This document shows, piece after piece, positions 36,771 through 47,850 of a DNA stretch of 64,000 nt (the stretch's first letter is position 1; every line of letters starts with the position of its first letter). A program made the position numbers and the translations under genes. Below the pieces are notes generated by a model. That model worked only from the letters and a program-made list of their open reading frames with translations, searched no databases and was not told where the DNA came from. Location: assembly GCA_946406115.1 (NCBI GenBank), contig OX291554.1, positions 15,077,092-15,141,091 on the forward strand. Direction: 5' to 3'. Source of the stretch: Apoda limacodes. Taxonomy: Eukaryota; Arthropoda; Insecta; Lepidoptera; Limacodidae.

Positions 36771-38224
36771 AGGTCTATTGTTCAAATAAAAAAATATATT
36801 ATTGAAGTAGGTAACTAAAAGCACTTTTAATTTGTTAAAATAAATATAATTACAAAACATATTATACAAGTAGTAAATCCATTAATAGACATTTAATAAA
36901 CGTTTGAAAAATTTCAATCACATGTTTATTAAAGGGTTAATAGCAGCAAACTAACGTCGCCACTAGATATTACCTATTTATTTTCTCTTTGTACAAAGCA
37001 TATTTCAAAAATGTGCTTAGAGATTTAATAATAGTAATAAGCAATAAAATAATCAATTCTGTAAGAGAATTTAAATATATTGTAACATGCTTTATTAAAA
37101 TGTATAATTCTAGACACACCACACAGCGCCACCTGGTTGTAAAAATCGGATACCAGACAATTGCCACAATGTTTTTAACTTTTGTTAATACTTACACTCA
37201 TAAATAAAATTAAAGATATTTATATTGTTACACATATATAAATACACAAATATATAAACAGCGTGGAGAAAGGCCGTAGTCGGAGGGAAAGTACTGTATT
37301 GTACCTTTTGAAATAGCCCAGCTCATACACAAGCTCTTGCCAACAAAAGCACACCATTTAACTTATCCATTCCAGAAACAAGCCTAAGGGAAGGTGAGGC
37401 AAGTAACACATGTTGCCAATCAATAATCCAGGAACAAAGCACCCAAACACACATATATTTAAACATGTATACACAGACATACATATTTGCGCGCCACACC
37501 TCAATTTCCTGCTGGTGATGAAGGTCTCCAATCCAAAAGCACACTTGTAAGAATTAGTATGAAACTCTGATCTGGGTAAACAAAATACTGAATGCCACTT
37601 AAAAATTTTACCTATTTTAATTAAAGATACATAAAAATTACAGGATTAAAAATCTTAATCATCAAATAAAACAAAAATAAAAATACTATTAGTTATTACA
37701 TATTTTTTTTTTATATCAACAATTTCTTCAAACGAACCTTTTTTTGCTATCTTTCTATGTATAATACTGATAGTTGACTGAACCTGTCTGGAATTTTTCA
37801 CAAAATTTCATAAATTATGATTGTGGGTGACTGAGTAACAGACATAACATATAACAAAAAATAACCTTAATCTAATATCTAGGCATGAAATAATTAGTGT
37901 AGGTATATGTCCCGGAAAAAACTGGGGTGATTAGCCCTCCTCCAAGCCCCACCCTATGGCTGCCTGTGGTATACACATTAAACATAAAATACGTGTACCT
38001 ACATCTAAGAAAAAATGCAAGTGCACTTGATTGATCAAAATTTCATACAATTATACAATTAATAAAAGCACTTGTTATAACATAATATTGCTAAGGAAAA
38101 CATTGAGGAGTAAATAAAATAAACTGATGACAGGGGAGTGATATAACTCGTTGGCAAATACATTAAGCAGCTACTTCATTCCTGCGGCAGATTTACCTGA
38201 AATAAAAAACATGTACATACTTAA

Positions 38225-38512
38225 TCTGAAAAACAAAAATCGGCAATTAGTTAGGGTTCCGTGATCCAGAATTATTGCACTCTAATTTTTGGGTTGAAAG
38301 CCTTCCTAATAATTTCAGAAATTTCGTCGGGCAAACATTTTTTAGGGTTCCGTACCCAAAGGATAAAAACGGGACCCGATTACTAACACTCCGCTGTCCG
38401 TTATACTTATAATATAAAGGTTATACTCATAATATAGTGTCTAATGTTGTATAGATAATGGTACAAAACCCTTCATGCGCGAGTCCGACTCGCACTTGGC
38501 CGGTTTTTTATA
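38225..38512 (-). repeat. Interspersed repeat ('GGCCAAGTGCGAGTCGGACT' family), inverted copy
   Basis: 'AGGGTTCCGTACCCAAAGG' and 'GCGAGTCCGACTCGCACTTGGCCGG' mark this copy, opposite in orientation to 31988-32200. It directly abuts a LINE tail at 38508. Confidence 0.65.
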
Positions 38513-38605
38513 CCATTAAGGTGGCAAACAAGCTGATGGCCCAACCGGTGCTAAGCTTACCGTAGCCTATGGACGCTTGCAATACCAGGGGTGTAACTAA
38601 CGCGT
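38508..38605 (-). repeat. LINE 3' tail fragment
   Basis: 'TTTATACCATTAAGGTGGCAAACAAGC' then 'CGTAGCCTATGGACGCTTGCAATACC' is the inverted 3' UTR of the CR1/Jockey-like family. Confidence 0.75.
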
Positions 38606-38925
38606 TGTCGACCCTTGTTCAGAGATAAGCAAGATGTTCAAAAACAATTTTATAAAATTCACAGGCTGACAGTAAAATCTCACAGTAAGGGTTCCTTTTG
38701 ACCATTATAGGATATATGCGTGCAGTTTTTTTTCAGAGGCATACTCGTCTGGTGTCCCTCGAAGTAGCACGATGCACTCCGCAGCCGTCGCATGGTGTTC
38801 CCTAGCTGCTCTCCAAAACAAAAATCAAACAATTATTAGATATATGTGATGTATGAGGCCGGTCAGAAATGTTCATAATTAAAATATTATACATACAGTT
38901 TTATGTTGGAAGTCTTACTCACCTG

Positions 38926-38968
38926 GTGTACCTCGTTACTTGCACGATGCACACTGCGGTCGACAAAA
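38926..38968 (-). pseudogene. Duplicated fragment of the last MULE exon
   Basis: The sequence 'TGCATCGTGCAAGTAACGAGG' here resembles 'TGCATCGTGCTACTTCGAGG' in the exon at 38745-38805, about 160 bp away and in the same orientation, and it ends in a good GTGAGT donor after ACACCAG. It reads partly open. This looks like a local tandem duplication of the exon. Confidence 0.5.
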
Positions 38969-39324
38969 CATGTACATACCATGTGTGTGGGCAGAAAAAA
39001 ATTTATATTAGAAATATGATACAAATATGTAGCTTCAGTTTGCAGAAGCTTCATCAGACAATATTACGAATAAGCTAACTAGTGCTTTTAATTCCTTTTT
39101 ATAGAATGCATATACATCGAAAATGTACTATACATAAATTATAACACGAGTCATGAACTACTTTAATAATTTTTGGATTTTTTTAGTTTAGATACATGTT
39201 TGTTTTATTTCGCATCTCTGTAAAAGTGGCCACGATTAGCTGAAATCTTAACTAAAAGCTCGACGAGCGACGGCTAGCTGGCTGTTAAAGGCCTATTATG
39301 AGAATAATGTAGTTGCAAATATTA

Positions 39325-39400
39325 TACGACTAAGGTGTTAAACAAGCTAACGGTCCGCCTAATGTTAAGTGGTCACCGTAGCCTATGAATGCTTACAACT
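39325..39400 (-). repeat. LINE 3' tail fragment
   Basis: 'CTAAGGTGTTAAACAAGCTAACGGTCCGCCTAATG' and 'GGTCACCGTAGCCTATGAATGC' match the inverted LINE 3' UTR. Confidence 0.65.
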
Positions 39401-39912
39401 CGGGGGGCATATAAAAGTCTAATACATTTTCTTGACAAACCCCATACATACAGCAGTCCTTTTAGGTTCTACGGTGTGAAGATAAATTCCCTGTCAATAT
39501 GGCGAGCGGTGTAAAACAATAAAATGAAAAACTTTTAGGATAAATAGGATTTAAAAAATTGATATCAGTGTGACATATATGGCACGTGTTAGAATTGACT
39601 GATAATTGGTCATACCAGGATCGGCACAGCGTATTAAAACTACTTGTGGCGGATTTTCCAAGCAGATGACGCAACGTGCAAGGTGGGGTGGTTCGCGACC
39701 GGGTAATAGATCCCCGATCGAGAGCCCTCGAATTAGTTGACAGCACAGTAGCCCTTATGTACTGGTTCTCCCTGTTGCGACAAGGCAGGGCTCATCTGCT
39801 CTGGGCTTCCAGTCGTGCAGATCTCACGGTGAACTTTGAAAACAACAATAGATTTTTTTTTACATATAACAAATGACATTATTTTTTTTGTTTCAAAACA
39901 AATACTCTAGAA

Positions 39913-40117
39913 CAACGTTTCTCAACCTGAGGGTCGCGACGCCTAGGCGAGTTGTGTTTGGTATTAAAGAGGGTCACAATAAGTCTCAAAAATATGACTT
40001 GTACACAAAACATTCGGTTGTTGAAAAATTTTATATTCTAGAGAAGAGGTCGCAAGGTTTTTTATTAAACTTTTTGGTTGTAAGTGGGTCGCGCTATAAA
40101 TAGGTTGAGAAACAATG
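39913..40117. mobile_element. hAT-type MITE, 205 bp
   Basis: Flanked by a perfect 8-bp target duplication, CTCTAGAA (39905-39912 and 40118-40125), matching the nTCTAGAn preference of hAT elements. The 16-bp ends CAACGTTTCTCAACCT and CATTGTTTCTCAACCT (right end reversed) differ at two positions. The interior carries GGGTCGCG-type subterminal repeats and no code. Confidence 0.88.
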
Positions 40118-40146
40118 CTCTAGAAAGTAGTTTTCATGCATATAAC

Positions 40147-40564
40147 CAGGGCTGGGCAGTATTTGAATTACTTTAATTGAAATACGTATTTAAAATACTT
40201 ATCGTTTACAAATTCATTAAAAAAAAAAACATTTAGCGGTATGAAAAACAAGATAATATAATATTTTTAAAATGAAAAAACTAATTAAACGGTATTTAGC
40301 AAATCATCTAAATAACCAACTCACTAAGTCACTAACTACAATAGTGATAGTGTTCCGTTTACACCCTTTGCTTACGGATAATTTATAGTAACACAGCCAT
40401 CATACCAACTGTATCTTGTAATTTGTACTTTGTATTTCAATTAAAAATGGTTAAAATACAGTATTTTGTATTTTATATTTTCAATACATGCGATGAATGT
40501 ATTTTGTATTTCGTATTTTAAATACATGCGAAAAAGTATAAAGCATGGTTTTTGCCCAGCCCTG
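40147..40564. mobile_element. hAT-like MITE, 418 bp
   Basis: Inverted ends CAGGGCTGGGCA at 40147 and TGCCCAGCCCTG ending 40564, perfect over 12 bp. Flanks CATATAAC and GTTATAAC agree at 6 of 8 bases, which fits an aged 8-bp duplication. The interior is AT-rich with repeated 'GTATTTTGTATTT'-like blocks. It starts only 30 bp after the neighbouring hAT MITE. Confidence 0.8.
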
Positions 40565-41564
40565 GTTATAACTCAAACACAAACTTTTATGCATCCCTTT
40601 TCTAACACTAGTGGTGATTTGAAAAAACTTTTAGCTACGTTAAATTAAATAACTTAAAGAGCATTAACAACAAATTTTAGTTAAAAAGTATAAAATATTA
40701 CACAAACATTGTCATCCTCTCTCCCCTTTTCCAAAAATATTGTCGGACATAGGCCTTTTCTAAGTTTTAAAGTTAAAGTTTGTTTGCATGTTCTGTGTAA
40801 TCTTTTGAGGAGTCGGTTCCAAGGCGTGTATGTAATGTAATAACTACCGAACCGATTTCACTTCTCTATATAATACGTCCACTAGCTCCCTCTGTTCGTA
40901 ACAGGCCGACTGGAAAAATTACTAATTTTTTTTAAAATATACTTTTAGTTATACAACTAAAAACAGAAATTATTTTTTAAAGTTACCAGTAAAGGTCCAA
41001 ACGTCTGGTGAGGCAACAAGAGACCGCTTCAGTGCAGCATGGAAGCTCTCTGCCACGTTCGAAGTTTGGTGCACACTGCTATGCACACTGAACCCTTCTG
41101 GACCCACCTGAAAAAATAGTCACAATATATATTAGTATATTGGAATATTATTTTCTCAAACATACTACGATATATGACCATATCTTGAACAACCTTCTTT
41201 GAAATAAATCGTAGTTACAGTATTATACAATAAAGTGTCCCGCAAAATTTTAACAGGCATTAACCATTATTATTGACTAAGGTTAATGTGCTGCAGCCAC
41301 GGCCGTGGCCAGAGGGGGCATTATGGGGCAATGCTAAAAATCCTAATTCCCTACCTAAAAACAAGATGATATAATAGTATGAAATTATTAAAAATGAATT
41401 ACTACTAGCAACATCTATGTAATCAAATCCGAACTAACAACGGTTTGTCACAATCTTCTTTATTTTGGCCATAGATGGCTATTGAAGTATGAATGCAACT
41501 GTGGTATGGGGTATCCCCTAAATAAAATTGTCAACATTTGTTGTCTATGGCGGTACACTCACAA

Positions 41565-41662
41565 GGGAGCGATTAGATTTTCAAAGGGACGGCAATGCTT
41601 CGGTAATCCCTTAACATCAGGTAGGCCGTAAGCTTGTTTGCTATCTTGGTGGCTCTTGATCG
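41565..41662 (+). repeat. LINE 3' tail fragment
   Basis: 'GCGATTAGATTTTCAAAGGGACGGCAATGC' and 'GTAAGCTTGTTTGCTATCTTGGTGG' correspond to the end of the CR1/Jockey-like ORF2 and its 3' UTR. Confidence 0.7.
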
Positions 41663-41689
41663 TTATAAAAGTATCCTATGTCTTACGTC

Positions 41690-41945
41690 TCTTCAACTAA
41701 CCATGTGCCAAATTTCAGGTCAATTTGATGTACTTTGTGACATAAAAGAGTAAATCTCTTAGAAAAAAAACCCTTAGGAAATCTTGGTCTGGATAAAAGG
41801 GATCCTATGTCCTATCCTAGGACCTAAGCTATATGTGTGCCAAGTTTTATCGTGATCAGTCCAGTAATTGAGTAACAATACGTGAAACAAATGCGTAACA
41901 AAGCGTGATTGAGTAACTAACCTACTTTTGCGTATATAAAATAAC
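41690..41945 (+). repeat. Interspersed repeat, 'GGTTATCGGCGTGG' family
   Basis: Carries two rounds of the 'TGTGCCAAATTTCAGGTCAATT' and 'GTGTGCCAAGTTTTATCGTGATC' module and ends near 'CTTTTGCGTATATAAA'. It sits in a MULE-gene intron. Confidence 0.5.
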
Positions 41946-42639
41946 TGAGATTTATAACAAACTGATATTAAATTACTCATACATAAACTGCGTGGTGGTA
42001 GGTAAATGAAAATCAAAGCAAAAAGCCTGCTTTAGACCCGGACTCCGCCAAAGCGGACCGGAGAAATATGCAGAGTTTTCACATAAAGTGACCACTAAGT
42101 CAAAGAAAATTAAATATTACTACGTCTGAGCCGTGCAAAGCATTGTCAGTTTGTATGAAAACCTCGCACATCTCCGCTCCGCTTCGCTTTGGTGGAGTCC
42201 AGGCTTTAATGTACTCATTAGTTAGGTAGGTATCAAAATCTTTTGGCAATGCAAAGACTTTTCAGTATACATTATTAATCTATAGTAAAGACTGCTTTGG
42301 CATCCTCGGAGGTTGGTCTTCTCGAGGGAGACCAGTCGTCGTCAAGCTGGTTTAAAATAGCGATCATTCAGATGTGTGTTCCTGGTATAAACTAGGAATG
42401 CGTCAAACAGATATCCTCTTATACACCGGCAAGGAAGGATGGTGCTCTTTTCGTAAATGAATGAATAAAAATTACCCTAAAGTACCCGTCTGACTATCGT
42501 TACCCGCCTACAACCCATTAAAGCCTATCTTACCCAAAATCGGGTAATTATACCCGCACCGGCAACGCTGATTAAAACGGCATTTTTACTTATACACGTT
42601 TTCGATAAATATACGTATAGTAAACATAGACAAATTTGT

Positions 42640-43195
42640 TTGGGCTTCCAAACGAACTCATATTTCATCCCTATGTAGCTAGGTCCTAATTTCAAAAATG
42701 GTGGAACAAATGTTAATTTACTTATCAGGTGCCTAAATACAACATTTTATGGTATTATCTTCGATAATGTCAAACTCTCCTACAAACTTTCATCCCTTAT
42801 TTTAACCCCTTCATGCCCTTTATTACAACAATAAGTAACTTATCCAAGATCTAGTTTATTTTTGTACTAAATCACATCTAAATCGATTGCGGGATTAGGC
42901 GTGAAAGCGTGACTTTGTTTGGATATTCGAACCTTCATCCCCACACAGGTCGAAATTTGAAATAGAATTTTTAAATATTTATTTATTTTTTATCAAGTGC
43001 CTAAATACAAACTTTCATCCCTTATTTCAACCCCTTCTAGTCTTTTTAAAGGTTCTAAAGGTAGCCTATGTCCTTTCCTGAGGTCTAGGTTATCTCTGCA
43101 CCAAATTTCATCAAAATTGGTTCAGTGGTTTAGGCGTGAAAGCGTAACAGACAGACAGACATAGTTACTTTCGCATTTATAATATTAGTAGGGAA
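42640..43195 (+). repeat. Composite interspersed repeat in a MULE-gene intron
   Basis: Two related copies of 'CTACAAACTTTCATCCCTTATTT' and 'AACCCCTTC' modules, followed by the end module 'TTCATCAAAATTGGTTCAGTGG' and 'TTTCGCATTTATAATATTAGTAGG'. Confidence 0.55.
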
Positions 43196-44304
43196 GTAGG
43201 GATTGTGAAACGCTTTATAGTCTTTGTTAGGTCTGTTGGTTACCTATAGTTATTTTAAGATGAGCATATAGTTTCACACAACGCTATTATAATAAGACTA
43301 TAATACTAGTAAGTTAAATTCAGTGACAGTACTATCAGAGTGCTATAAGAAAAAAAAACGATTATAAAGTGGGCACTTTTCCGGGCTAGCAAGCTCTTAT
43401 AAAACCATTATAAGTATGATATTGGGATATTGGTGACGTTTGACATCCCTTGCGTGTTTGAGCCATATTGTTTAACTACCTTCACGGCGGCGGCGAGCCT
43501 AATAATGTAAGGTAAATTTACTAATGTATACTGTCATGGTGTGATTTTACTTACAGGTGTCATCCACTGAGAGTCGTAGTACTCATTGAAGCGGTCGTTA
43601 AACGGAAGGCCCTCGGTGCGTGCTATGTGGGTAGCAACGCCAGCGACCCGTACAGCTGTACCAGGCGCCAACCAGCGCTGTTGCTCCTCACCTGCAGTCC
43701 CAGGTGACGCACCTGACGCAGCAAGGCCTGTACATAATGAAACATGCAACCCTGAGTTGCAATGCCCGTCACAGTTGTAACAGCAGACCGGAGTGCCTGC
43801 TAATAATCTGTGATTATGTGGGATGGTTGGGGATTGCCAGCTGCTTGCCAGATTCTTGTGAAAACCGCCTCGTAAAAACCGCGGCGGCGATTTTCCATCA
43901 AGACGACCACAGGATGAAAGAAGTGGCCAGCTATAACTCCATTAAAATTTGGTAGGCTGGCAGACCCGCAGGAACGGTCACGAACGTTCCATTGGCGACA
44001 ATGACGAAACTGTCGCGGAGGCAACGTTCAAAGCCTGGCATGACAAGAATAATTGCAGTCGCCCCGGCCACCAATACTGTAATGCAAGAGCAATGAGCTT
44101 AGCTGTGGATGTCCCTGCAGTGCTGTTGCATATTCTTGAAAGGTTGGCAGCACAGCTGGCTCTGCACTCCTCCTCCACTTCCGCATTGACGACACCACCG
44201 ACTCGAAGAGCAGATGCGACGCAGCATCTGGATACCTGAAATTGTATTAAAAAATTCATTATATACAATTTTGCAAAACAAACTACACCAAACGTTATAT
44301 TTAA

Positions 44305-44777
44305 CCCGTCACGCGTCCAAGGTCCCACAGCGGGACCTCAGCGACTTGTGTCGCGGGGGAATTTTTTCAGGACGACTTTTGTCAGACTGGCTAATTGTAA
44401 GTATTCAGAAGTGAAGCCAATGGCCTGTCCTGCGTTCTAGTATTTTTGGGTGGACAATATTTTGTGCGCTTAATATTTTTTTATCAGAAATTGTTTTGGT
44501 AATTTGATCCGGCCGCCATTTATATTGCGCCATTTTGAGTTGGATTTTGGATATTATTAACAGAAGCATAGTGTTCATTTTGACCCCTGGTAAATAAATT
44601 TATTATTACTTATTATATTTATCATAAACTTATTCTTATTACTTTTATATATACTGTATATATTAGGGAACATACCTAAAAATAAATAAAGAGGAATAAA
44701 CATAATAAAGTTAGGTGTATGTCCATTTGTATGCGGCAAGGGCGGATAATTTCCTTAGTATGGGGACGCTTGACGGG
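44305..44777. mobile_element. piggyBac-like MITE, copy 2 (473 bp)
   Basis: TTAA on both sides (44301-44304 and 44778-44781). Ends are CCCGTCACGCGTCC and GGACGCTTGACGGG, an inverted match at 13 of 14 bases. The body is nearly identical to 32531-33004, differing mainly in the first 80 bp, so the two copies are young relative to other repeats here. It lies 66 bp from the acceptor of a MULE exon. Confidence 0.88.
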
Positions 44778-46261
44778 TTAAACAGAATTTTAAACAAAAC
44801 CAAAGTTTGTTTAACTTCAGTACAACTCCATCTAGTGGTGAACATCTTGTGTTATAATTGGACATTTTTGAATTTCGCCATCATATATATAATTTCCAAA
44901 AACAGAATTGACTAAAAAATTCGGGTTTGGGTGTAAAAAGGGAGCGCTGAGGAAAAAGGACTTAGAAAAAGTCCGGTCTTTTTTCAATTGCGCCGGCTTT
45001 AGTTACTCTGACCAAAATTCCATATAATTATCGGACCTGATCACCAAATTGAATAAGATTCACTTGAGAAATATGAGCTGTAGGTGATAACAGACAAACT
45101 GACAGATGGGCAAAAGCTTTTTTTGGCCAATCTGAGACAATTCACTCCAACTGTCAAAAAGATTTAAAATGAAACACTGTCATAAAATTTTTAAATGATA
45201 TGCCAACTTAGAAAGGGCTTATTTGCAAAAATCATGCAGGGTAAAAGTTATCTTTGATGGCAACTATTAAAACTCATTTTTCTTCACGCTGTCTAAGGCG
45301 AGGCTAAGAATGAACACTGTTTTAGTGGGTACCAGTTTAGATTATTTGTTACGCTTCCGCATTTTCGATGTATTCGATTTATGCCACAAATTAATTTGTT
45401 TTCTTTTTATTAGTAAATGTCATAGCTTTGGATTTATTTATGTTTAACGAGGTTGCCATTGTTACTCATGACATGATATATACCTAAATTAAATAAAAAA
45501 TTTAGTAATGCATACCTAGCAGCTTCTGTCTCGTAAATTCAAAGTCCATCTTCGTTTCAGTGTCTGGTACATGGCATTCCTGTAATTTCAATAATAAAAT
45601 AAATCATCTTATTCGTTTATTATTTTTTTTGTTAATGTTTGTGGGTTTGGGCAAGATATCTGAGTATGAGGACACTAATTCTTAAAAGTGACAGATAGAT
45701 ATGTGATTACAAGGGCTTTGTTGCTAAATGTTCAAAAGTCAGACTTGAAAACAAAATTTTAGCAATATCATTAAGAACACTGATACCACAATCTAGACTT
45801 AATAAGGTTTAAATTCAATTTAGTTTCGACAGTTTGTGTTAAAACCATCTTGAAGTCTATTTAAACAATTAAATAAGTTCCTTCGACACAAAATGAGAAG
45901 AGTTTCGAAACGGAAATCACCGTGTGTTCTCGCAGGAACAACAGCTTGGAACACTAAAAAACTTTATTTGATTTTAGACTTTATTTGTATAGAAATAAGG
46001 TCGGTTTACGATTAAGGTATAATAGTTTAGTTATGTAATACGAGACTGTGGCGCTAGTATAGGCGGAAGTTCCCAAGATTAAAAAAAAAAAGGCGCCATT
46101 ATAAAAAAAAAACGTTGGCGCGGTTTTGTAAATTAGATTTGCGTAAGTTTTTTAATATTAACTATAAATTTGATATTATTAACGTTGACAAAGTGATAAA
46201 GCATGAATAATTTGTTTTTTGTTATTGTTTGTTATAGATTTGGAACATATAATTGATAACT

Positions 46262-46525
46262 ATGAGTAGAATTAAGTGTTGTATAAAAAACTGTGACTCC
46301 AATGGTCAAACTAAAAATATTTATCTTCATGCTTTTCCTTCGGTCGGATATAAACGAATTCTTTGGTTAAAAAACATAGGTGATAATAATTTATATTCAT
46401 ATAATGCAAAACAACTACATAACAAAAAAGTATGTAGCAAACATTTTGAAGAAAAATTCTACGAAAATGGAAAACTTAATTATGTTTACGCAAGACGGAA
46501 GGATATCCAAAAAATCAACCAGAAA
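46262..46525 (+). CDS. THAP zinc-finger exon (first exon of an unknown gene)
   Basis: An ATG at 46262 opens 88 codons that end at a GTAAGT donor (46526). The product has the full THAP C2CH pattern: 'CCIKNC' at the start, 'LHAFPSV', the invariant Trp in 'RILWLKNIG', 'VCSKHF', and a basic C-terminal end ('YARRKDIQKI') in place of the usual AVPTIF. THAP domains bind DNA in a sequence-specific way and occur in P-element-type transposases and in host transcription factors. Later exons on the plus strand were not identified, so a host gene and a transposon remnant both remain possible. It lies head-to-head with the MULE-derived gene, about 0.7 kb apart. Confidence 0.75.
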
Positions 46526-46554
46526 GTAAGTTACCTAATATAATCCAATAGGTT

Positions 46555-47080
46555 ACTATTTCTTACGGCAACTAAAGAAGTTTGTTATAGCAAGCTATAG
46601 ATGCAGCTATGGTTTGTTCGTGAAATTCGGTTATAGTTACTCCGCGGATTTTTTTTAATTTAAGTAGCCCTAAAAGTAGCCTTTTTTCTTCTCCATATCT
46701 TCAAGTACGTCTGCTCCATTGCGGCAGGATTGAGTAACTAATGTTTTAGTCATTCTCGAGGACACTTTTTAATTTTCCAAGATGAAAAATAGTCTACGTC
46801 CTTCCCCGGCTCTTAGGTTATCTCTATACCAAATTTCATCTAAATCGGCTCGGTTGAAGTGTGATTGAGTAACAAACAACCAAACATCTTAACTTTCCCA
46901 TATATAATAATAATGTGCTCCACCCGCCCTAAATTTGGTTATCGGCCTTAGATTCTTACGCCAACTTCTTAATTATACCTACGAATGAAGTTTGCTATAC
47001 CAAGCTAAAGTTCGTTTAGGCTCGGTTATAATTATTCCCGAGACAGACATACAGAGTTACTTTGGCATTTATAATATCAG
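46555..47080 (+). repeat. Two copies of the 'GGTTATCGGCGTGG' repeat
   Basis: Copy 1 (46555-46915) has 'AAGAAGTTTGTTATAGC', 'TATACCAAATTTCATCTAAATC' and an 'ATAATAATA' end. Copy 2 (46915-47080) starts 'CCACCCGCCCTAAATTTGGTTATCGG' and ends 'TTTGGCATTTATAATATCAGTA', with a large internal deletion. Confidence 0.65.
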
Positions 47081-47153
47081 TATATATATGGAAGTATGGA
47101 TATATTTTGGCATATTAATATATATTATAGCTACGTGTTTAATGTGCTTGATG

Positions 47154-47322
47154 ACCGATATCTCTATTACATAATATATTGCTGTTTTTGAAGATATCCT
47201 TATAAAATTATAACTTTTGGATAAAGTTTTGCCGTAGTAGTAGTAGAAAATTTATCCAAAAGTAATAATTTTAAAAAGAAATCTTCAAAAATAGCAATAT
47301 ATTATGTAATGGAGATATCGGT
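47154..47322. repeat. Long hairpin: 72-bp arms, 25-nt loop
   Basis: 47154-47225 ('ACCGATATCTC...TTTTGGATAAA') is closely the reverse complement of 47251-47322 ('TTTATCCAAAAG...GAGATATCGGT'). The loop is GTAGTAGTAG-rich. The fold may extend weakly outward to TATAGCT on both sides. It could be a MITE or an expressed hairpin RNA. Confidence 0.75.
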
Positions 47323-47769
47323 ATAAGTTATCTATTAAGCTATAAGGACGAATAATAAGCAGACCCTTATTCTTATGGTTTCGCAATGTCTGTATGTCAC
47401 TTCGTCCGTTTGTATGGAAACACTAATTTTATTTAGAGACAATTATTAATGACCACAGTGTTGAAATGTCATTGTTCTGTGTCCATAGAATATTTTGCCT
47501 TAAAACAGTCATGAAAAAATTGCTTTCTGTGTTCCAAATGATATGTGTTTATCAGTAAAATTCTGTAGATTTATAACTAAAATATTTTAAGATTTTTACG
47601 TCATAATTATAAACTTAAAACAGTTGTTCACAGTCCGTACAGCCTCCAAAAATAATAATAGTATAAAATAGTATATAACCAATATATAGCCAATAATGAC
47701 TGCCCCAAATATCCGTATACCATACAGTACTGGTCGCAGCCAGAGTCGAGACAACTTTATAATAACATA

Positions 47770-47850
47770 ATTAGCGGGCCCTTACCGGAAATCGAACCCG
47801 AACTTCGACAGTCGCCTGTTCTACCACTGCAATGCGCCATTCGGTCCTCT
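47770..47850 (-). repeat. SINE head fragment (tRNA-derived)
   Basis: On the minus strand: 'GAATGGCGCATTGCAGTGGTAG' (A-box side) and 'GGGTTCGATTTCCGGTAAGG' (B box), the same head as the SINE at 13370-13607. The body is missing or too decayed to follow. Confidence 0.65.

Larger units (their letters stand above)
33804..38200. other. Repeat-containing intergenic DNA, no gene seen
   Basis: AT-rich. Contains two LINE tail fragments (35812-35890, 36695-36770), an RTE-like phrase at about 35515-35560 and a small palindrome at 36634-36678. No open frame with a recognisable domain or good exon borders. Confidence 0.45.
38745..45579 (-). pseudogene. MULE-transposase-derived gene, spliced but frame-broken
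   Basis: Minus-strand blocks with GT..AG borders: 45579-45516 ('ECHVPDTETKMDFEF'), 44235-43555, 41107-40987 and 38805-38745. Order and motifs match MULE-domain proteins: 'YPDAASHLLFE', 'VIVANGTFVTVPAGLPAYQ' with the core region of the transposase, 'FFHPVVVLMENRR', 'PSHIITDY', 'GCMFHYVQALLRQ', 'PFNDRFNEYYDSQWM', then 'VGPEGFSV', 'SNVAESFHAALKR' and 'PDVWTF', and finally 'AECIVLLRGTPDE'. Within the second block I see frame shifts near 44070, 43935 and 43635, and a nonsense codon at 43800-43802 where the family has Glu (DY*QALRSA). The join from 45516 is also out of phase. It may be a dead gene or carry assembly indels. A further 5' exon near 45885-45965 is possible. Confidence 0.75.

Noticed and set aside
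43978..44328. 116-codon frame overlapping the MULE exon
   Set aside because: Wrong frame over most of its length; the family motifs lie in the neighbouring frames.
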